Below the pieces are notes generated by a model that was given only the letters and a program-made list of their open reading frames with translations, was not told where the DNA came from and made no database searches. A DNA stretch of 64,000 bases. It comes from Cytophagaceae bacterium UBA7467. Lineage in GTDB: Bacteria > Bacteroidota > Bacteroidia > Cytophagales > Spirosomataceae. Below are positions 31,288-40,573 of this stretch, one piece after another. The stretch spans positions 1 through 64,000 of the forward strand of contig DLPD01000005.1 of the NCBI GenBank assembly GCA_002479785.1, read 5' to 3'. Position 1 is the first letter of the stretch. Each line of letters starts with the position of its first letter. Both the position numbers and the translations under genes were made by a program.

Positions 31288-33519
31288 GTGGAATCAATCG
31301 AAACCCTTCCCACCGTCGAAACAGCCAAAAAATTAGGATTATTGCCCGAGGAGTATGATCGCATTCAGGAGATTTTAGGCCGCAAGCCTAACTTTACCGA
31401 ATTGTCGATTTTCTCTGTCATGTGGTCAGAGCATTGTAGCTACAAGAATTCAATCGTTTGGTTGAAGACTTTGCCTAAAGACTCTCCACGTATGCTAGCG
31501 AAAGCGGGTGAAGAAAATGCGGGTTTGGTTGATTTAGGAGACGGCCTAGGTTGCGCTTTTAAGATTGAATCACATAATCACCCGTCTGCTTTAGAGCCTT
31601 ACCAAGGTGCGGCGACAGGAGTAGGTGGTATCAACCGTGATATTTTCACCATGGGTGCACGTCCGATTGCTCAATTGAATTCCTTACGTTTTGGCAATAT
31701 TGATTTAGCGAAAACGAAGTGGTTAGTGAAAGGTGTCGTGAAGGGGATTGGAGATTATGGAAATGCCTTTGGAATTCCTACCGTAGGTGGTGAGGTGCAA
31801 TTTGATGATTGTTATAATGTAAATCCATTAGTTAATGCGTTTTCAGCCGGTATTTTAAAGGTAGGAACACAAGCATCGGCTATTTCATACGGCGTAGGTA
31901 ATCCGGTGTTTATCGTGGGTTCTGCGACTGGTAAAGATGGAATTGGGGGTGCTAGTTTTGCTTCTGAAGATATTACGGCGAAATCGTCGGAGAAATTGCC
32001 TGCGGTTCAAGTGGGGGATCCATTCCAAGAGAAATTGTTATTAGAGGCTTCTTTAGAAATTATCGAAGCAGGTTGTGTCATCGGTATTCAAGATATGGGT
32101 GCGGCGGGTATTATTTGCTCGACCTCTGAGATGTCTGCGAAAGGAGAACACGGGATGATTATTGATCTTTCCAAAGTGCCTACGCGTCAACCGAACATGC
32201 AGCCTTTTGAAATCTTATTATCTGAGTCCCAAGAACGTATGCTTATCGTTGTAGAGAAAGGTCGTGAGGAGGAAGCGAAGCGTATTTTTGATAAGTGGGA
32301 TCTTAATTGTGAGCAAATTGGAACGGTAACCGATACTAAGCGTCTTCAGTTTTATCAAGATGGCGTTTTAGTGGCAGATGTTCCAGCGGATGATTTAGTA
32401 TTAGGTGGTGGAGCTCCGGTGTATCACCGCGAATACAAAGAGCCAGCTTACTTCCAAGAATTCAAGAAATTTAAGATTGATTCAGTCGCTGATTTGCCTA
32501 AAGAAGAATTGCCTAAGGCTTTGAACTTCATGATGAATCACCCGAATATTGCTTCCAAAAAGTGGGTAGCACAACAATATGATTCATCAATCGGTCGTGC
32601 GAATCGCAACACGAATGCACCATCGGATGCGGCGGTAGTGAAAGTACATGGTTCTCAAAAATCGATCGTGATTACGGTCGATTGTAATTCTCGTTACGTG
32701 AACGCAGATCCGGAAGAAGGATGCGCGATGGCTGTAGCAGAAGCTGCTCGTAATATCGTATGTTCAGGGGGTGTGCCGGTGGCGATTACGAACTGTTTGA
32801 ACTTTGGTAATCCTTATGTTCCAGAAGTATACTGGCAATTTGTGGGTGCTATCAAAGGGATGAAAAAATCATGCGAGGCATTTGAAACACCGGTAACAGG
32901 TGGTAACGTTTCCTTCTATAATCAATCTTCAGACGAAGGTCCCGTTTTCCCTACACCTACCATCGGTATGTTAGGTATTTTGGAGAAACCAGAGAACAAG
33001 ATGACGTTGGACTTCAAAAAAGAAGGTGATGCCATCTATTTAGTAGGTGAATCAGTTAATGATATTGCTTCATCAGAATATGTGTATTCATACAAAGGTA
33101 TCAAGGCAACCCCAGCACCGCACTTTGATTTAGCAACAGAGCAAAAAGTGCAAAAAGCGATTTCTGCTTTGATCGAAGGGAAGTTAATCGAATCAGCTCA
33201 CGATGTGTCTGATGGGGGTCTTTTAGTGACTTTAGCCGAATCTTCCTTCCCTCGTGGTCTAGGATTCCAAGTAAGTTCAGATTCTGCTATTCGTCAGGAT
33301 GCCTTCTGGTTTGGTGAAGCACAATCTCGTGTGGTGGTGTCAGTCGATGCTTCTAAGAAAGCAGCTTTTGAGTCCGCATTGCAGGCTCAAGGAGTTAAAT
33401 TCTCTGCATTAGGATCTGTTAAAGGGACAGATATGGTGGCGGATGGAGCTGTTTTGAGCTCTGTGGCTGCTGCGTATCAATCATTTGATACAGCACTTGA
33501 AACAGCTTTAATGAAATAA
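31288..33519 (+). CDS. purL: Phosphoribosylformylglycinamidine synthase subunit PurL
   Basis: The 743-residue protein is the small-type PurL, which works with PurQ and PurS in the fourth step of purine synthesis. Signatures are WSEHCSYKNS, GCAFKIESHNHPSALEPYQGAATGVGGINRDIFTMGARPIA, GIQDMGAAGI and SAHDVSDGGLLVTLAES. The start is GTG at 31288, giving MESIETLPTVETAKKLGL; no better ATG exists nearby. The purQ and purS genes are not in this window. truA follows after five bases. Confidence 0.97.
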   Translation: MESIETLPTVETAKKLGLLPEEYDRIQEILGRKPNFTELSIFSVMWSEHCSYKNSIVWLKTLPKDSPRMLAKAGEENAGLVDLGDGLGCAFKIESHNHPSALEPYQGAATGVGGINRDIFTMGARPIAQLNSLRFGNIDLAKTKWLVKGVVKGIGDYGNAFGIPTVGGEVQFDDCYNVNPLVNAFSAGILKVGTQASAISYGVGNPVFIVGSATGKDGIGGASFASEDITAKSSEKLPAVQVGDPFQEKLLLEASLEIIEAGCVIGIQDMGAAGIICSTSEMSAKGEHGMIIDLSKVPTRQPNMQPFEILLSESQERMLIVVEKGREEEAKRIFDKWDLNCEQIGTVTDTKRLQFYQDGVLVADVPADDLVLGGGAPVYHREYKEPAYFQEFKKFKIDSVADLPKEELPKALNFMMNHPNIASKKWVAQQYDSSIGRANRNTNAPSDAAVVKVHGSQKSIVITVDCNSRYVNADPEEGCAMAVAEAARNIVCSGGVPVAITNCLNFGNPYVPEVYWQFVGAIKGMKKSCEAFETPVTGGNVSFYNQSSDEGPVFPTPTIGMLGILEKPENKMTLDFKKEGDAIYLVGESVNDIASSEYVYSYKGIKATPAPHFDLATEQKVQKAISALIEGKLIESAHDVSDGGLLVTLAESSFPRGLGFQVSSDSAIRQDAFWFGEAQSRVVVSVDASKKAAFESALQAQGVKFSALGSVKGTDMVADGAVLSSVAAAYQSFDTALETALMK

Positions 33520-33524
33520 ACAAA

Positions 33525-34289
33525 ATGAGCCGCTATCTACTCGCTTTTTCGTACGATGGCGGCTCTTTTCATGGCTACCAAATTCAGCCCAATGCAACGA
33601 CGGTTCAGTCGGTATTGCAGGATAAATTGAGTTTATTGACAGGGTTTTCGCTCGAAATTGTCGGAAGTTCACGTACCGATGCAGGTGTTCATGCGCACCA
33701 GCAGTTCGCTCACTTTGATTTGCCGGATGGTAAAAAAGTGAAGGATAATTGGGTTTTTCGATTGAATAGCATGTTGCCAGAGTCTCTTGCAGTGCAAGGG
33801 ATTTACCAGGTGGCAGATGATTTTCATGCACGTTTTGCGGCATTATCTCGAACCTATGAATACCGAATTAGTCCAGGGAAAAGTCCTTTTAATGCGGCTT
33901 ATGCGTATCGATTTAGTGTTGATTTAGATGTAGACGCGATGAATGAGGCTGCCTCCTTATTTTTTCAGCACACAGATTATCAGTGTTTTTCCAAGGTGAA
34001 GACCGATGTGGCTACTTTTGAGTGTAGCATAATGCAGGCTTTTTGGGCTACTAGGGGCGATGAATTAGTTTTTACGATTCAAGGTAATCGATTCTTGCGT
34101 GGAATGGTGAGAGCTGTGGTAGGCACGCTGCTGGAGGTAGGACAGGGGCGTTTAACGAAAGCGCAATTACAAGAGATTTTAGATTCCAAAGATCGCTGTA
34201 AAGCGGGACGCGCAGTACCTGCTCACGGATTACATCTACTAGAGGTGGAATATCCGGCCGCTATTTTTGACGCCAAATGTGCAGGATAA
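33525..34289 (+). CDS. truA: tRNA pseudouridine(38-40) synthase
   Basis: TruA isomerises uridines 38-40 in the tRNA anticodon arm. The 254-residue product begins MSRYLLAFSYDGGSFHGYQIQPNATTVQ; the catalytic Asp is in VGSSRTDAGVHAHQQ, followed by FHARFAALSRTYEYRI and FLRGMVRAVVGTLLEVGQG. It is five bases after purL and overlaps radA convergently by 29 bases. Confidence 0.96.
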   Translation: MSRYLLAFSYDGGSFHGYQIQPNATTVQSVLQDKLSLLTGFSLEIVGSSRTDAGVHAHQQFAHFDLPDGKKVKDNWVFRLNSMLPESLAVQGIYQVADDFHARFAALSRTYEYRISPGKSPFNAAYAYRFSVDLDVDAMNEAASLFFQHTDYQCFSKVKTDVATFECSIMQAFWATRGDELVFTIQGNRFLRGMVRAVVGTLLEVGQGRLTKAQLQEILDSKDRCKAGRAVPAHGLHLLEVEYPAAIFDAKCAG

Positions 34290-35640
34290 CATCTAACAAG
34301 GTCGCCGCTGATTGTACTTTGATTTTAGTTGGCTTGTAATTTAAGCCCTTCAGATTGTACTTGCTAATCCAGATTTCCTTAAATCCTAATTTTTCAGCCT
34401 CAGCAATGCGTTGATCTATCCGCGTTACAGAACGTAATTCTCCCCCTAATCCTACCTCTGCCGCAAAACAAATAGACGAGTCGATGATTTTGTCCTCATA
34501 AGAAGAGACTAGGGACATGCAAGTGGCTAAATCTAAGGCAGGATCATCCACTCGTATTCCGCCCGTAATGTTTAAGAAAACGTCTTGTGTTGCTAATTTA
34601 TACCCGCCTCTTTTTTCTAAAACGGCAATCAACATGCTTAGACGTTTTCCATCGTATCCATTCGCTGTTCTTTGTGCATTCCCATATGAAGACGCGCTCA
34701 CTAATGACTGGATTTCTACTAATAGGGGACGATTTCCTTCCATCAGCGTACCTATGGCGATGCCTGACGACGGTTCGTCTCGCTGGGATAACAGGATTTC
34801 AGATGGATTGGTAACAGGTCGCAATCCACTCCCTAGCATTTCGTAGATGCCTAATTCGGAAGTCGAGCCAAAACGGTTCTTTGTGGTGCGCAATATGCGG
34901 TAGATCATATGACGATCTCCCTCGAATTGCAAAACGGTATCCACGAGGTGTTCTAGCACTTTAGGGCCGGCGATGGAACCTTCTTTGGTAATATGACCCA
35001 CTAAGAAAATAGGGGTGCCACTTTCCTTCGCAAATCGCATTAATTCCAAGGCACATTCTCGAATCTGAGAAACTGAACCAGGACCCGATTCGATTTGATC
35101 TGAAAACAGTGTTTGTATCGAATCCACAATGATTATTTCAGGCTCTAGGTCCACTAAATGCCTGAAAATAGATTGTGTGTTGGTCTCTGTTAGAATATAC
35201 AAGGAGTCAGATTTCGCAGCTAAACGATCTGCTCTCAGTTTAATTTGCTGTTCCGATTCCTCCCCTGTAACATATAAAACACGCGTCTGGGTTAAGGAAA
35301 GAGCTACTTGCAATAAAAGTGTTGATTTTCCAATGCCCGGCTCTCCACCGATTAAAACGAGTGATCCTGGAACGATTCCTCCTCCTAAAACCCGGTTGAA
35401 TTCAGGGTCTGAGCAAGTCAATTTAGGGAGGTTTTCAAAGTTTACATCATTTAGCAGTTTAGGCTTTGCGGTTGATTTCGGACTACCTTTTGTTTTCCAA
35501 ACCTCTGCTGGATGATTCGTTGCTTCAATTAATTCCTCCACGAACGTATTCCATTCTCCGCATGAGGGACACTTACCTAACCACTTTGGCGCGGAGTGAC
35601 CACACGATTGACAGAAAAAAGACGTTTTAGCTTTGGCCAT
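34261..35640 (-). CDS. radA: DNA repair protein RadA
   Basis: RadA is a RecA-like helicase that drives branch migration in recombination. The 459-residue protein has an N-terminal four-Cys zinc finger (FFCQSCGHSAPKWLGKCPSC), Walker A GGEPGIGKSTLLLQ, the RadA-specific KNRFGSTSELG motif and a C-terminal Lon-protease-like domain (NITGGIRVDDPALDLATCMSL...GLGGELRSV). It is a single gene; its end overlaps truA, and neither gene has a separate terminator. Confidence 0.96.
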   Translation of the reverse strand: MAKAKTSFFCQSCGHSAPKWLGKCPSCGEWNTFVEELIEATNHPAEVWKTKGSPKSTAKPKLLNDVNFENLPKLTCSDPEFNRVLGGGIVPGSLVLIGGEPGIGKSTLLLQVALSLTQTRVLYVTGEESEQQIKLRADRLAAKSDSLYILTETNTQSIFRHLVDLEPEIIIVDSIQTLFSDQIESGPGSVSQIRECALELMRFAKESGTPIFLVGHITKEGSIAGPKVLEHLVDTVLQFEGDRHMIYRILRTTKNRFGSTSELGIYEMLGSGLRPVTNPSEILLSQRDEPSSGIAIGTLMEGNRPLLVEIQSLVSASSYGNAQRTANGYDGKRLSMLIAVLEKRGGYKLATQDVFLNITGGIRVDDPALDLATCMSLVSSYEDKIIDSSICFAAEVGLGGELRSVTRIDQRIAEAEKLGFKEIWISKYNLKGLNYKPTKIKVQSAATLLDVILHIWRQK

Positions 35641-35743
35641 TTGGGGGAGGAATATTTATACCCAAATTTACGCTTTGATTTCGTTTTTTCTTTTTTTTCG
35701 GGTGAAAAAGGATAATTTTACAAGTTAATAAAACACTATAGTG

Positions 35744-36382
35744 ATGAAAGCCATAAAATTCTTCATGACATTGGCCCTTGTGATGGGTCTCCTATCTGTA
35801 GCCACAGCTCAAAAGCACTCTCGTGCTGATTATTTTCGAATTGGAATCAAGGGAGGTGTAAATCTTTCTTCTGTGAAAGTAGCTAGCTTGAGTACGAATT
35901 TAGAAAATAAGACAGGCTATCAATTAGGTGCATTTGCGCGTATAGGCCGTACTATTTTCTTGCAACCGGAAGTCTATTTTACGGCAAAAGAAGTCAACGT
36001 GGATGTACTTAATTCATTAACAACGAATCAAGGCGTTGTGGGTTTTTCTCAAAAATCATTAGATGTGCCGTTGTTAGCGGGGATTAAATTAGGGCCTTTA
36101 CGTGTATTAGCTGGTCCTGTTGCTTCCTATGCTATCTCGGCTTCCACTAGTCCTGATGCAGCCGTTAAATCGTATTTTTCAGGAACATCCCAAGATATCA
36201 TTAACCGTTCTAGCTTTTCTTATCAAGCAGGTATTGGATTTGATATCTTAAACTTGTCTTTAGACTTACGTTATGAGGGGACGATGTCAGAATTAAAAAA
36301 TACCGTAGCCGTCCCTAGCGGTTTTAATTATTCCCAAAAACCGAGTTATTACCAGGCGACCATTGGTTTCCGCATTTTATAA
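35744..36382 (+). CDS. Outer-membrane beta-barrel protein (PorT-like)
   Basis: The 212-residue protein has a signal peptide (about 1-22, ending SVATAQ) and a small barrel with alternating strands: FRIGIKGGVNLSSV, YQLGAFARIG, FLQPEVYFTAK, LDVPLLAGIKLG, FSYQAGIGFDILNLSLDLRYEG and a terminal aromatic-containing strand YYQATIGFRIL. This matches the outer-membrane protein family common in Bacteroidota. A GTG precedes the ATG by one codon; the ATG at 35744 is preferred. pheS follows after eight bases. Confidence 0.85.
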   Translation: MKAIKFFMTLALVMGLLSVATAQKHSRADYFRIGIKGGVNLSSVKVASLSTNLENKTGYQLGAFARIGRTIFLQPEVYFTAKEVNVDVLNSLTTNQGVVGFSQKSLDVPLLAGIKLGPLRVLAGPVASYAISASTSPDAAVKSYFSGTSQDIINRSSFSYQAGIGFDILNLSLDLRYEGTMSELKNTVAVPSGFNYSQKPSYYQATIGFRIL

Positions 36383-36390
36383 TTACACGA

Positions 36391-37416
36391 ATGAATGAAC
36401 AAATAAAGGCTCTTCAGGCCGAAATTGATGCTTATGTTATTTCAAATGAGGGTGAACTAGACTCTTTTAGAAATCAATTTGTAGGGCGTAAAAGTCGCTT
36501 GGCATCGCTTTTTGATGAATTGAAAAATGTGCCAGCAGAGAATCGTAGAGAAGTGGGACAGGCTTTAAATGGCTTGAAGAATTCCGCGGAAGCCAAATTT
36601 GCGCAAGCGCAAGAATCATTCGCAGGTGATGCAGCTGGCTTCGAGGTCCCTTCTGATTTAACCCTGTATAACCCGATTTCACAAGGCAGTCTTCATCCGT
36701 TGACGAAGGTGAGAGCGCGTATTTTAGAGATATTTAATCGGATGGGTTTCTCGGTTTCAGATGGACCGGAGATCGAAACGGATTTCTATAATTTTACGGC
36801 GTTGAACTTTCCAGCGAATCACCCTGCACGCGAAATGCAAGATACTTTCTTCATTGAAAAAGGGGCTGGTGAGATTCAAGACGATGTTTTATTGCGTACA
36901 CACACGTCTAACGTACAGATTCGCTTGATGCAACACCAAAAGCCACCAATTCGCTCGGTCATGCCAGGACGTGTATATCGCAACGAAGCGATTTCAGCAC
37001 GTGCCCATTGCCTTTTCCACCAAGTGGAAGGTCTTTATGTGGATGAACAAGTAAGTTTCAAAGATTTAAAAGATACCCTCTACCATTTTGCCAAAGAAAT
37101 GTTCGGAAAAGACACGAAAGTGCGTTTCCGTCCGTCTTACTTCCCGTTCACGGAGCCTAGTGCAGAAATGGATATTACGTGTCTTTTGTGCAAGGGTGAT
37201 GGTTGCAATGTATGCAAAGGAGCCGGATGGGTTGAAATTGCTGGAGCAGGAATGGTGGATCCGAATGTATTAGAAAATGTGGGGATTGACTCGAAGAAGT
37301 ACAATGGCTTTGCTTTTGGGATGGGTATCGAACGCATCACGATGTTAAAATACCAGATCAAAGACTTACGTTTATTCACAGAGAATGACGTTCGTTTCTT
37401 AAAACAGTTTAATTAA
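36391..37416 (+). CDS. pheS: Phenylalanine--tRNA ligase alpha subunit
   Basis: PheS charges tRNA-Phe together with PheT. The 341-residue protein has an N-terminal coiled coil that contacts tRNA, then the class II core: HPLTKVRARILEIFNRMGF (motif 1 region), GRVYRNEAISARAHCLFHQVEGLYVD (motif 2) and GFAFGMGIERITMLKYQI (motif 3). The pheT gene is not adjacent, as is frequent in Bacteroidota. It sits in a run with the barrel gene and the DUF2723 gene, each eight bases apart. Confidence 0.96.
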   Translation: MNEQIKALQAEIDAYVISNEGELDSFRNQFVGRKSRLASLFDELKNVPAENRREVGQALNGLKNSAEAKFAQAQESFAGDAAGFEVPSDLTLYNPISQGSLHPLTKVRARILEIFNRMGFSVSDGPEIETDFYNFTALNFPANHPAREMQDTFFIEKGAGEIQDDVLLRTHTSNVQIRLMQHQKPPIRSVMPGRVYRNEAISARAHCLFHQVEGLYVDEQVSFKDLKDTLYHFAKEMFGKDTKVRFRPSYFPFTEPSAEMDITCLLCKGDGCNVCKGAGWVEIAGAGMVDPNVLENVGIDSKKYNGFAFGMGIERITMLKYQIKDLRLFTENDVRFLKQFN

Positions 37417-37424
37417 TCTGACCT

Positions 37425-40403
37425 ATGTGGAGTTTTAAAAAAGTAAATAATTGGACGGGATGGGGAGTTTTCTTCATTGCCTTGATTACGTATACCTTGA
37501 CGGTGGAGCCTACAGCCTCTTTTTGGGACTGTGGTGAGTTTATCGCTTGTGCCTATAAATTACAAGTTCCTCACCCTCCAGGGGCACCCTTATTCCTTTT
37601 ACTTGGACGTATGTTCTCCTTGCTAGCCTTAGGTGATGTGACGAGAGTGGCTTACTGGGTGAATATGATGTCTGTTGTTAGTAGTGCATTGACTATTTTA
37701 TTCTTGCATTGGACTATTGTGATGATCGGTCGCAAGATGATGAATAAGTCATTTGAAGAATTAAACTCGAATGAGCGCTTTGGTTTATTGGCGTCTGGTG
37801 TAGTTGGATCTTTGATTTACACGTTTTCTGATACTTTTTGGTTCTCAGCTGTGGAAGCAGAAGTTTACGCGATGTCTTCTTTCTTTACGGCCATCGTGGT
37901 TTGGGCTGCTTTTAAGTGGGAATTAGTAGAGGATAGAGCGGAATCGAATCGCTGGATATTGTTCATTGCTTATTTAGTGGGATTGTCAATTGGCGTCCAC
38001 TTATTGAATTTAGTGACCCTTCCGGCATTGGGATTATTGTATTATTTTAAACGCTATGAGAAACCTACTTTAACGGGTGGGGTGATTTCAATCTTAGTTG
38101 CGCTTATTATTTTAGGTATTATTAATGCAGGAATAATCCCTGGTTTACCTAGTATAGCCTTTCAATTTGAGTTGACTTTCGTGAACACATTGGGTTTCTC
38201 CTATGGCTCTGGTGCGATCGTTTTCTTGATTTTGTTGATTGCTGCGGTGGTTTTTGGGATTCGTTATTCATACGCCAAAGGAAAGGAAGTACTCAACGTA
38301 GCTCTTTTCTCCCTCGTTTTCTTATTAATTGGTTATTCAACCTACACCGTAGCTTTAGTGCGTTCAGGTTATAATACACCTATTAATGAGAATGACCCTA
38401 GCAATATCTTGAACTTCTTAAAGTACTTGAAACGTGAGCAATACGGAGAACGCTCGTTAATCTATGGACCTGTTTATACAGCTGAGGTGACGGGTTACAA
38501 AGAAGGAGCTGAGACGCCTATCTATAAAATGAAGGACGGGAAATACGTTGAATACACGAAGAAACCAGTGTACGAATACGATAAGACCCAAATGATGTTA
38601 TTACCACGTGTCTATTCGAATCAAGCGAATCACGTGAAGTTGTACCAGGAGATGTTAGGTATTCCTGCAGGGGAGAAGCCTAGTTTTGGTAAGAACCTAG
38701 AATTTCTATTTACCCACCAATTAGGGCATATGTACATGCGCTATTTATTGTGGAATTTCGTAGGTCGCGAAAGTGATTTCCAAGATGCTTGGGCCATCAA
38801 TACATTCGAGGATACGTCGAAATTACCGGACATTTTACGCAACAATAAGGCGCGTAACAATTACTTCTTCCTACCGATCATCTTCGTGTTATTAGGATTC
38901 TTTTATATGCTTCGCAAGAATGACAAGGATTTGTTGGTGACAATATTGATGTTTGTCTTAACGGGTGTGGCGTTAACCGTTTACCTGAATTCTCCACCTA
39001 CAGAACCGCGTGAGCGTGATTATATCTTTGTGGGTTCTTTCTACTTTATGTCCATTTGGGCAGGATTTGCAGTGATGCAGATACTTGAGTTTATTCAGAA
39101 GTTTGTGAAAGCTGATAAGGCCAAATGGGCAATCGCTGCTTTATTAGGTTTAACTGCTCCGGCGATTTTGGCCCAACAAAACTGGGATGACCACGATAGA
39201 AGCGGTCGTGTGCACCAAATCGACTTTGCTAAAAACCTATTGAATTCTTGCGCTCCTAACGCCATTTTGTTTACAGGGGGTGATAACGATACGTTCCCGC
39301 TTTGGTACGTACAAGAAGTCGAAGGATTCAGAACAGACGTTCGTGTATGTAACTTGTCTCTTTTAGGAACAGACTGGTACATTGATCAAATGAAGCGTAA
39401 GACCTACGAATCTCAGCCATTGCCTATTAAATTATCGAAAGATCAATTGATGGAAGGGATAAACGATCAAATATTATATAATCCTAAAGAGGGATTAACG
39501 GCTATGTCTTTACCGGATTATTTGGATTTGTTACACCAAGATAGTCCATCCATCCAAGAGCAAACGCAATTAGGGGAAACGATCAATACCTTGCCAACTG
39601 ATTCGGTTGTGATTCCAGTAGATATCGCTGCGGTGGCTAAAACGAACTGGTTCCCTAAGCAATTCGTTCCCTACATGTCGCCAGTGCTAGGTTGGAAATT
39701 GCCCTCACACAACATTTACAAAGGGGAATTGATTCAATTAGAGATCATCTCAAACAATGCAGTTTCTGGCTGGAAACGTCCGATCTATTTTGCATCCACG
39801 TTGCCTAATGACCAATATTTAGGTTTAAAAGAATCAATGCAATTAGAAGGTTACGCGTATCGATTGATGCCGTTCAAAATTCCGGGAGCTAACGATGGTT
39901 ATGTCAATACACAGATTATGTCAGATAACATCTTGAAAAAGATGTACTGGAGAGGATTAGATAACGACAAGATTTATTACCATGGTGATTTCTACTTAGG
40001 AATTCCTTCGGTAACTGCTCGTTTAAGTGTGTATCGTCTAGCTGATCAATTAGTCCGCGAAGGGAATTACGCAAAAGCGAAGAAGGTCATGGATTATTTA
40101 GACCAAAAAATGCCAGACAAGGTCATTCCATACGATCAGTTCTCTGCTTCTATGGTGGAATTGTATGTAGCGGTAGGCGATGCTCCATCTGCCCTTAAAA
40201 TTGCCAAGAGAATTGTTGATCGTGATGATCAATTATTGGATTATTATTTAGATGGACGCTATTCATCTCACGAACGTGATGTGCAGATTGCTATCTATGA
40301 AATGAACTTAGTCGTTTCTGCCTTAAAGGCTTCGAAAGTGAATCCTGCGAAATACCAGACGTTAGAGGCGAAGTTTAATAAGCAATTGGGTAGGTTGCAG
40401 TAG
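37425..40403 (+). CDS. DUF2723 family membrane protein
   Basis: The 992-residue protein starts with the DUF2723 signature (TLTVEPTASFWDCGEFIACAY, PHPPGAPLFLLLGRMFS). The first 550 residues contain about 12 membrane segments; the remaining 440 are soluble and presumably periplasmic, with FTGGDNDTFPLWYVQEVEG and a helical tail. The Asp-Cys-Gly-Glu in the first loop is where GT-C glycosyltransferases hold catalytic acidic residues. Members are linked to protein O-glycosylation in Bacteroidota, but the substrate here is unproven. The stop codon lies at the edge of repeat locus E. Confidence 0.9.
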   Translation: MWSFKKVNNWTGWGVFFIALITYTLTVEPTASFWDCGEFIACAYKLQVPHPPGAPLFLLLGRMFSLLALGDVTRVAYWVNMMSVVSSALTILFLHWTIVMIGRKMMNKSFEELNSNERFGLLASGVVGSLIYTFSDTFWFSAVEAEVYAMSSFFTAIVVWAAFKWELVEDRAESNRWILFIAYLVGLSIGVHLLNLVTLPALGLLYYFKRYEKPTLTGGVISILVALIILGIINAGIIPGLPSIAFQFELTFVNTLGFSYGSGAIVFLILLIAAVVFGIRYSYAKGKEVLNVALFSLVFLLIGYSTYTVALVRSGYNTPINENDPSNILNFLKYLKREQYGERSLIYGPVYTAEVTGYKEGAETPIYKMKDGKYVEYTKKPVYEYDKTQMMLLPRVYSNQANHVKLYQEMLGIPAGEKPSFGKNLEFLFTHQLGHMYMRYLLWNFVGRESDFQDAWAINTFEDTSKLPDILRNNKARNNYFFLPIIFVLLGFFYMLRKNDKDLLVTILMFVLTGVALTVYLNSPPTEPRERDYIFVGSFYFMSIWAGFAVMQILEFIQKFVKADKAKWAIAALLGLTAPAILAQQNWDDHDRSGRVHQIDFAKNLLNSCAPNAILFTGGDNDTFPLWYVQEVEGFRTDVRVCNLSLLGTDWYIDQMKRKTYESQPLPIKLSKDQLMEGINDQILYNPKEGLTAMSLPDYLDLLHQDSPSIQEQTQLGETINTLPTDSVVIPVDIAAVAKTNWFPKQFVPYMSPVLGWKLPSHNIYKGELIQLEIISNNAVSGWKRPIYFASTLPNDQYLGLKESMQLEGYAYRLMPFKIPGANDGYVNTQIMSDNILKKMYWRGLDNDKIYYHGDFYLGIPSVTARLSVYRLADQLVREGNYAKAKKVMDYLDQKMPDKVIPYDQFSASMVELYVAVGDAPSALKIAKRIVDRDDQLLDYYLDGRYSSHERDVQIAIYEMNLVVSALKASKVNPAKYQTLEAKFNKQLGRLQ

Positions 40404-40558
40404 TAAAGGATAGAGCATAAAGCATAAAGAATAATGATGGAATAAAAAGAGCGGCAATAGCCGCTCTTTTTATGTTTCAGTAATTAAAAACACTTCATAA
40501 ATTCATCGCAGAAAGCGATACTAACTTTATTCTTTATGCTTTATACTTTATGCTATTG
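40402..40558. repeat. Heptamer-array element, locus E
   Basis: The left arm (40402-40436) reads AGTAAAG, GATAGAG, CATAAAG, CATAAAG, AATAATG. The right arm (40525-40558), on the minus strand, reads CAATAG, CATAAAG, TATAAAG, CATAAAG, AATAAAG. Junctions are AATGATGGAAT (40433-40443) and, on the minus strand, AAAGTTAGTAT (40528-40518). Two hairpins lie inside: the terminator at 40442-40473 and ATCGC/GCGAT (40505-40519). The minus-strand stretch GATGAATTTATGAAGTG parallels GAATGAATTGATGAAATG in locus D. Confidence 0.8.
40442..40473. terminator. Bidirectional terminator in locus E
   Basis: ATAAAAAGAGCGGC (40442-40455), loop AATA, GCCGCTCTTTTTAT (40460-40473): a perfect 14-bp stem with A and T tracts. 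It lies between the convergent DUF2723 and dnaJ genes and can serve both. Confidence 0.92.
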
Positions 40559-40573
40559 AAAAGCTATGCTTTT

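Noticed and set aside
31097..31288. Purine riboswitch upstream of purL
   Set aside because: No conserved purine aptamer core is visible, and the predicted start site leaves too short a leader.
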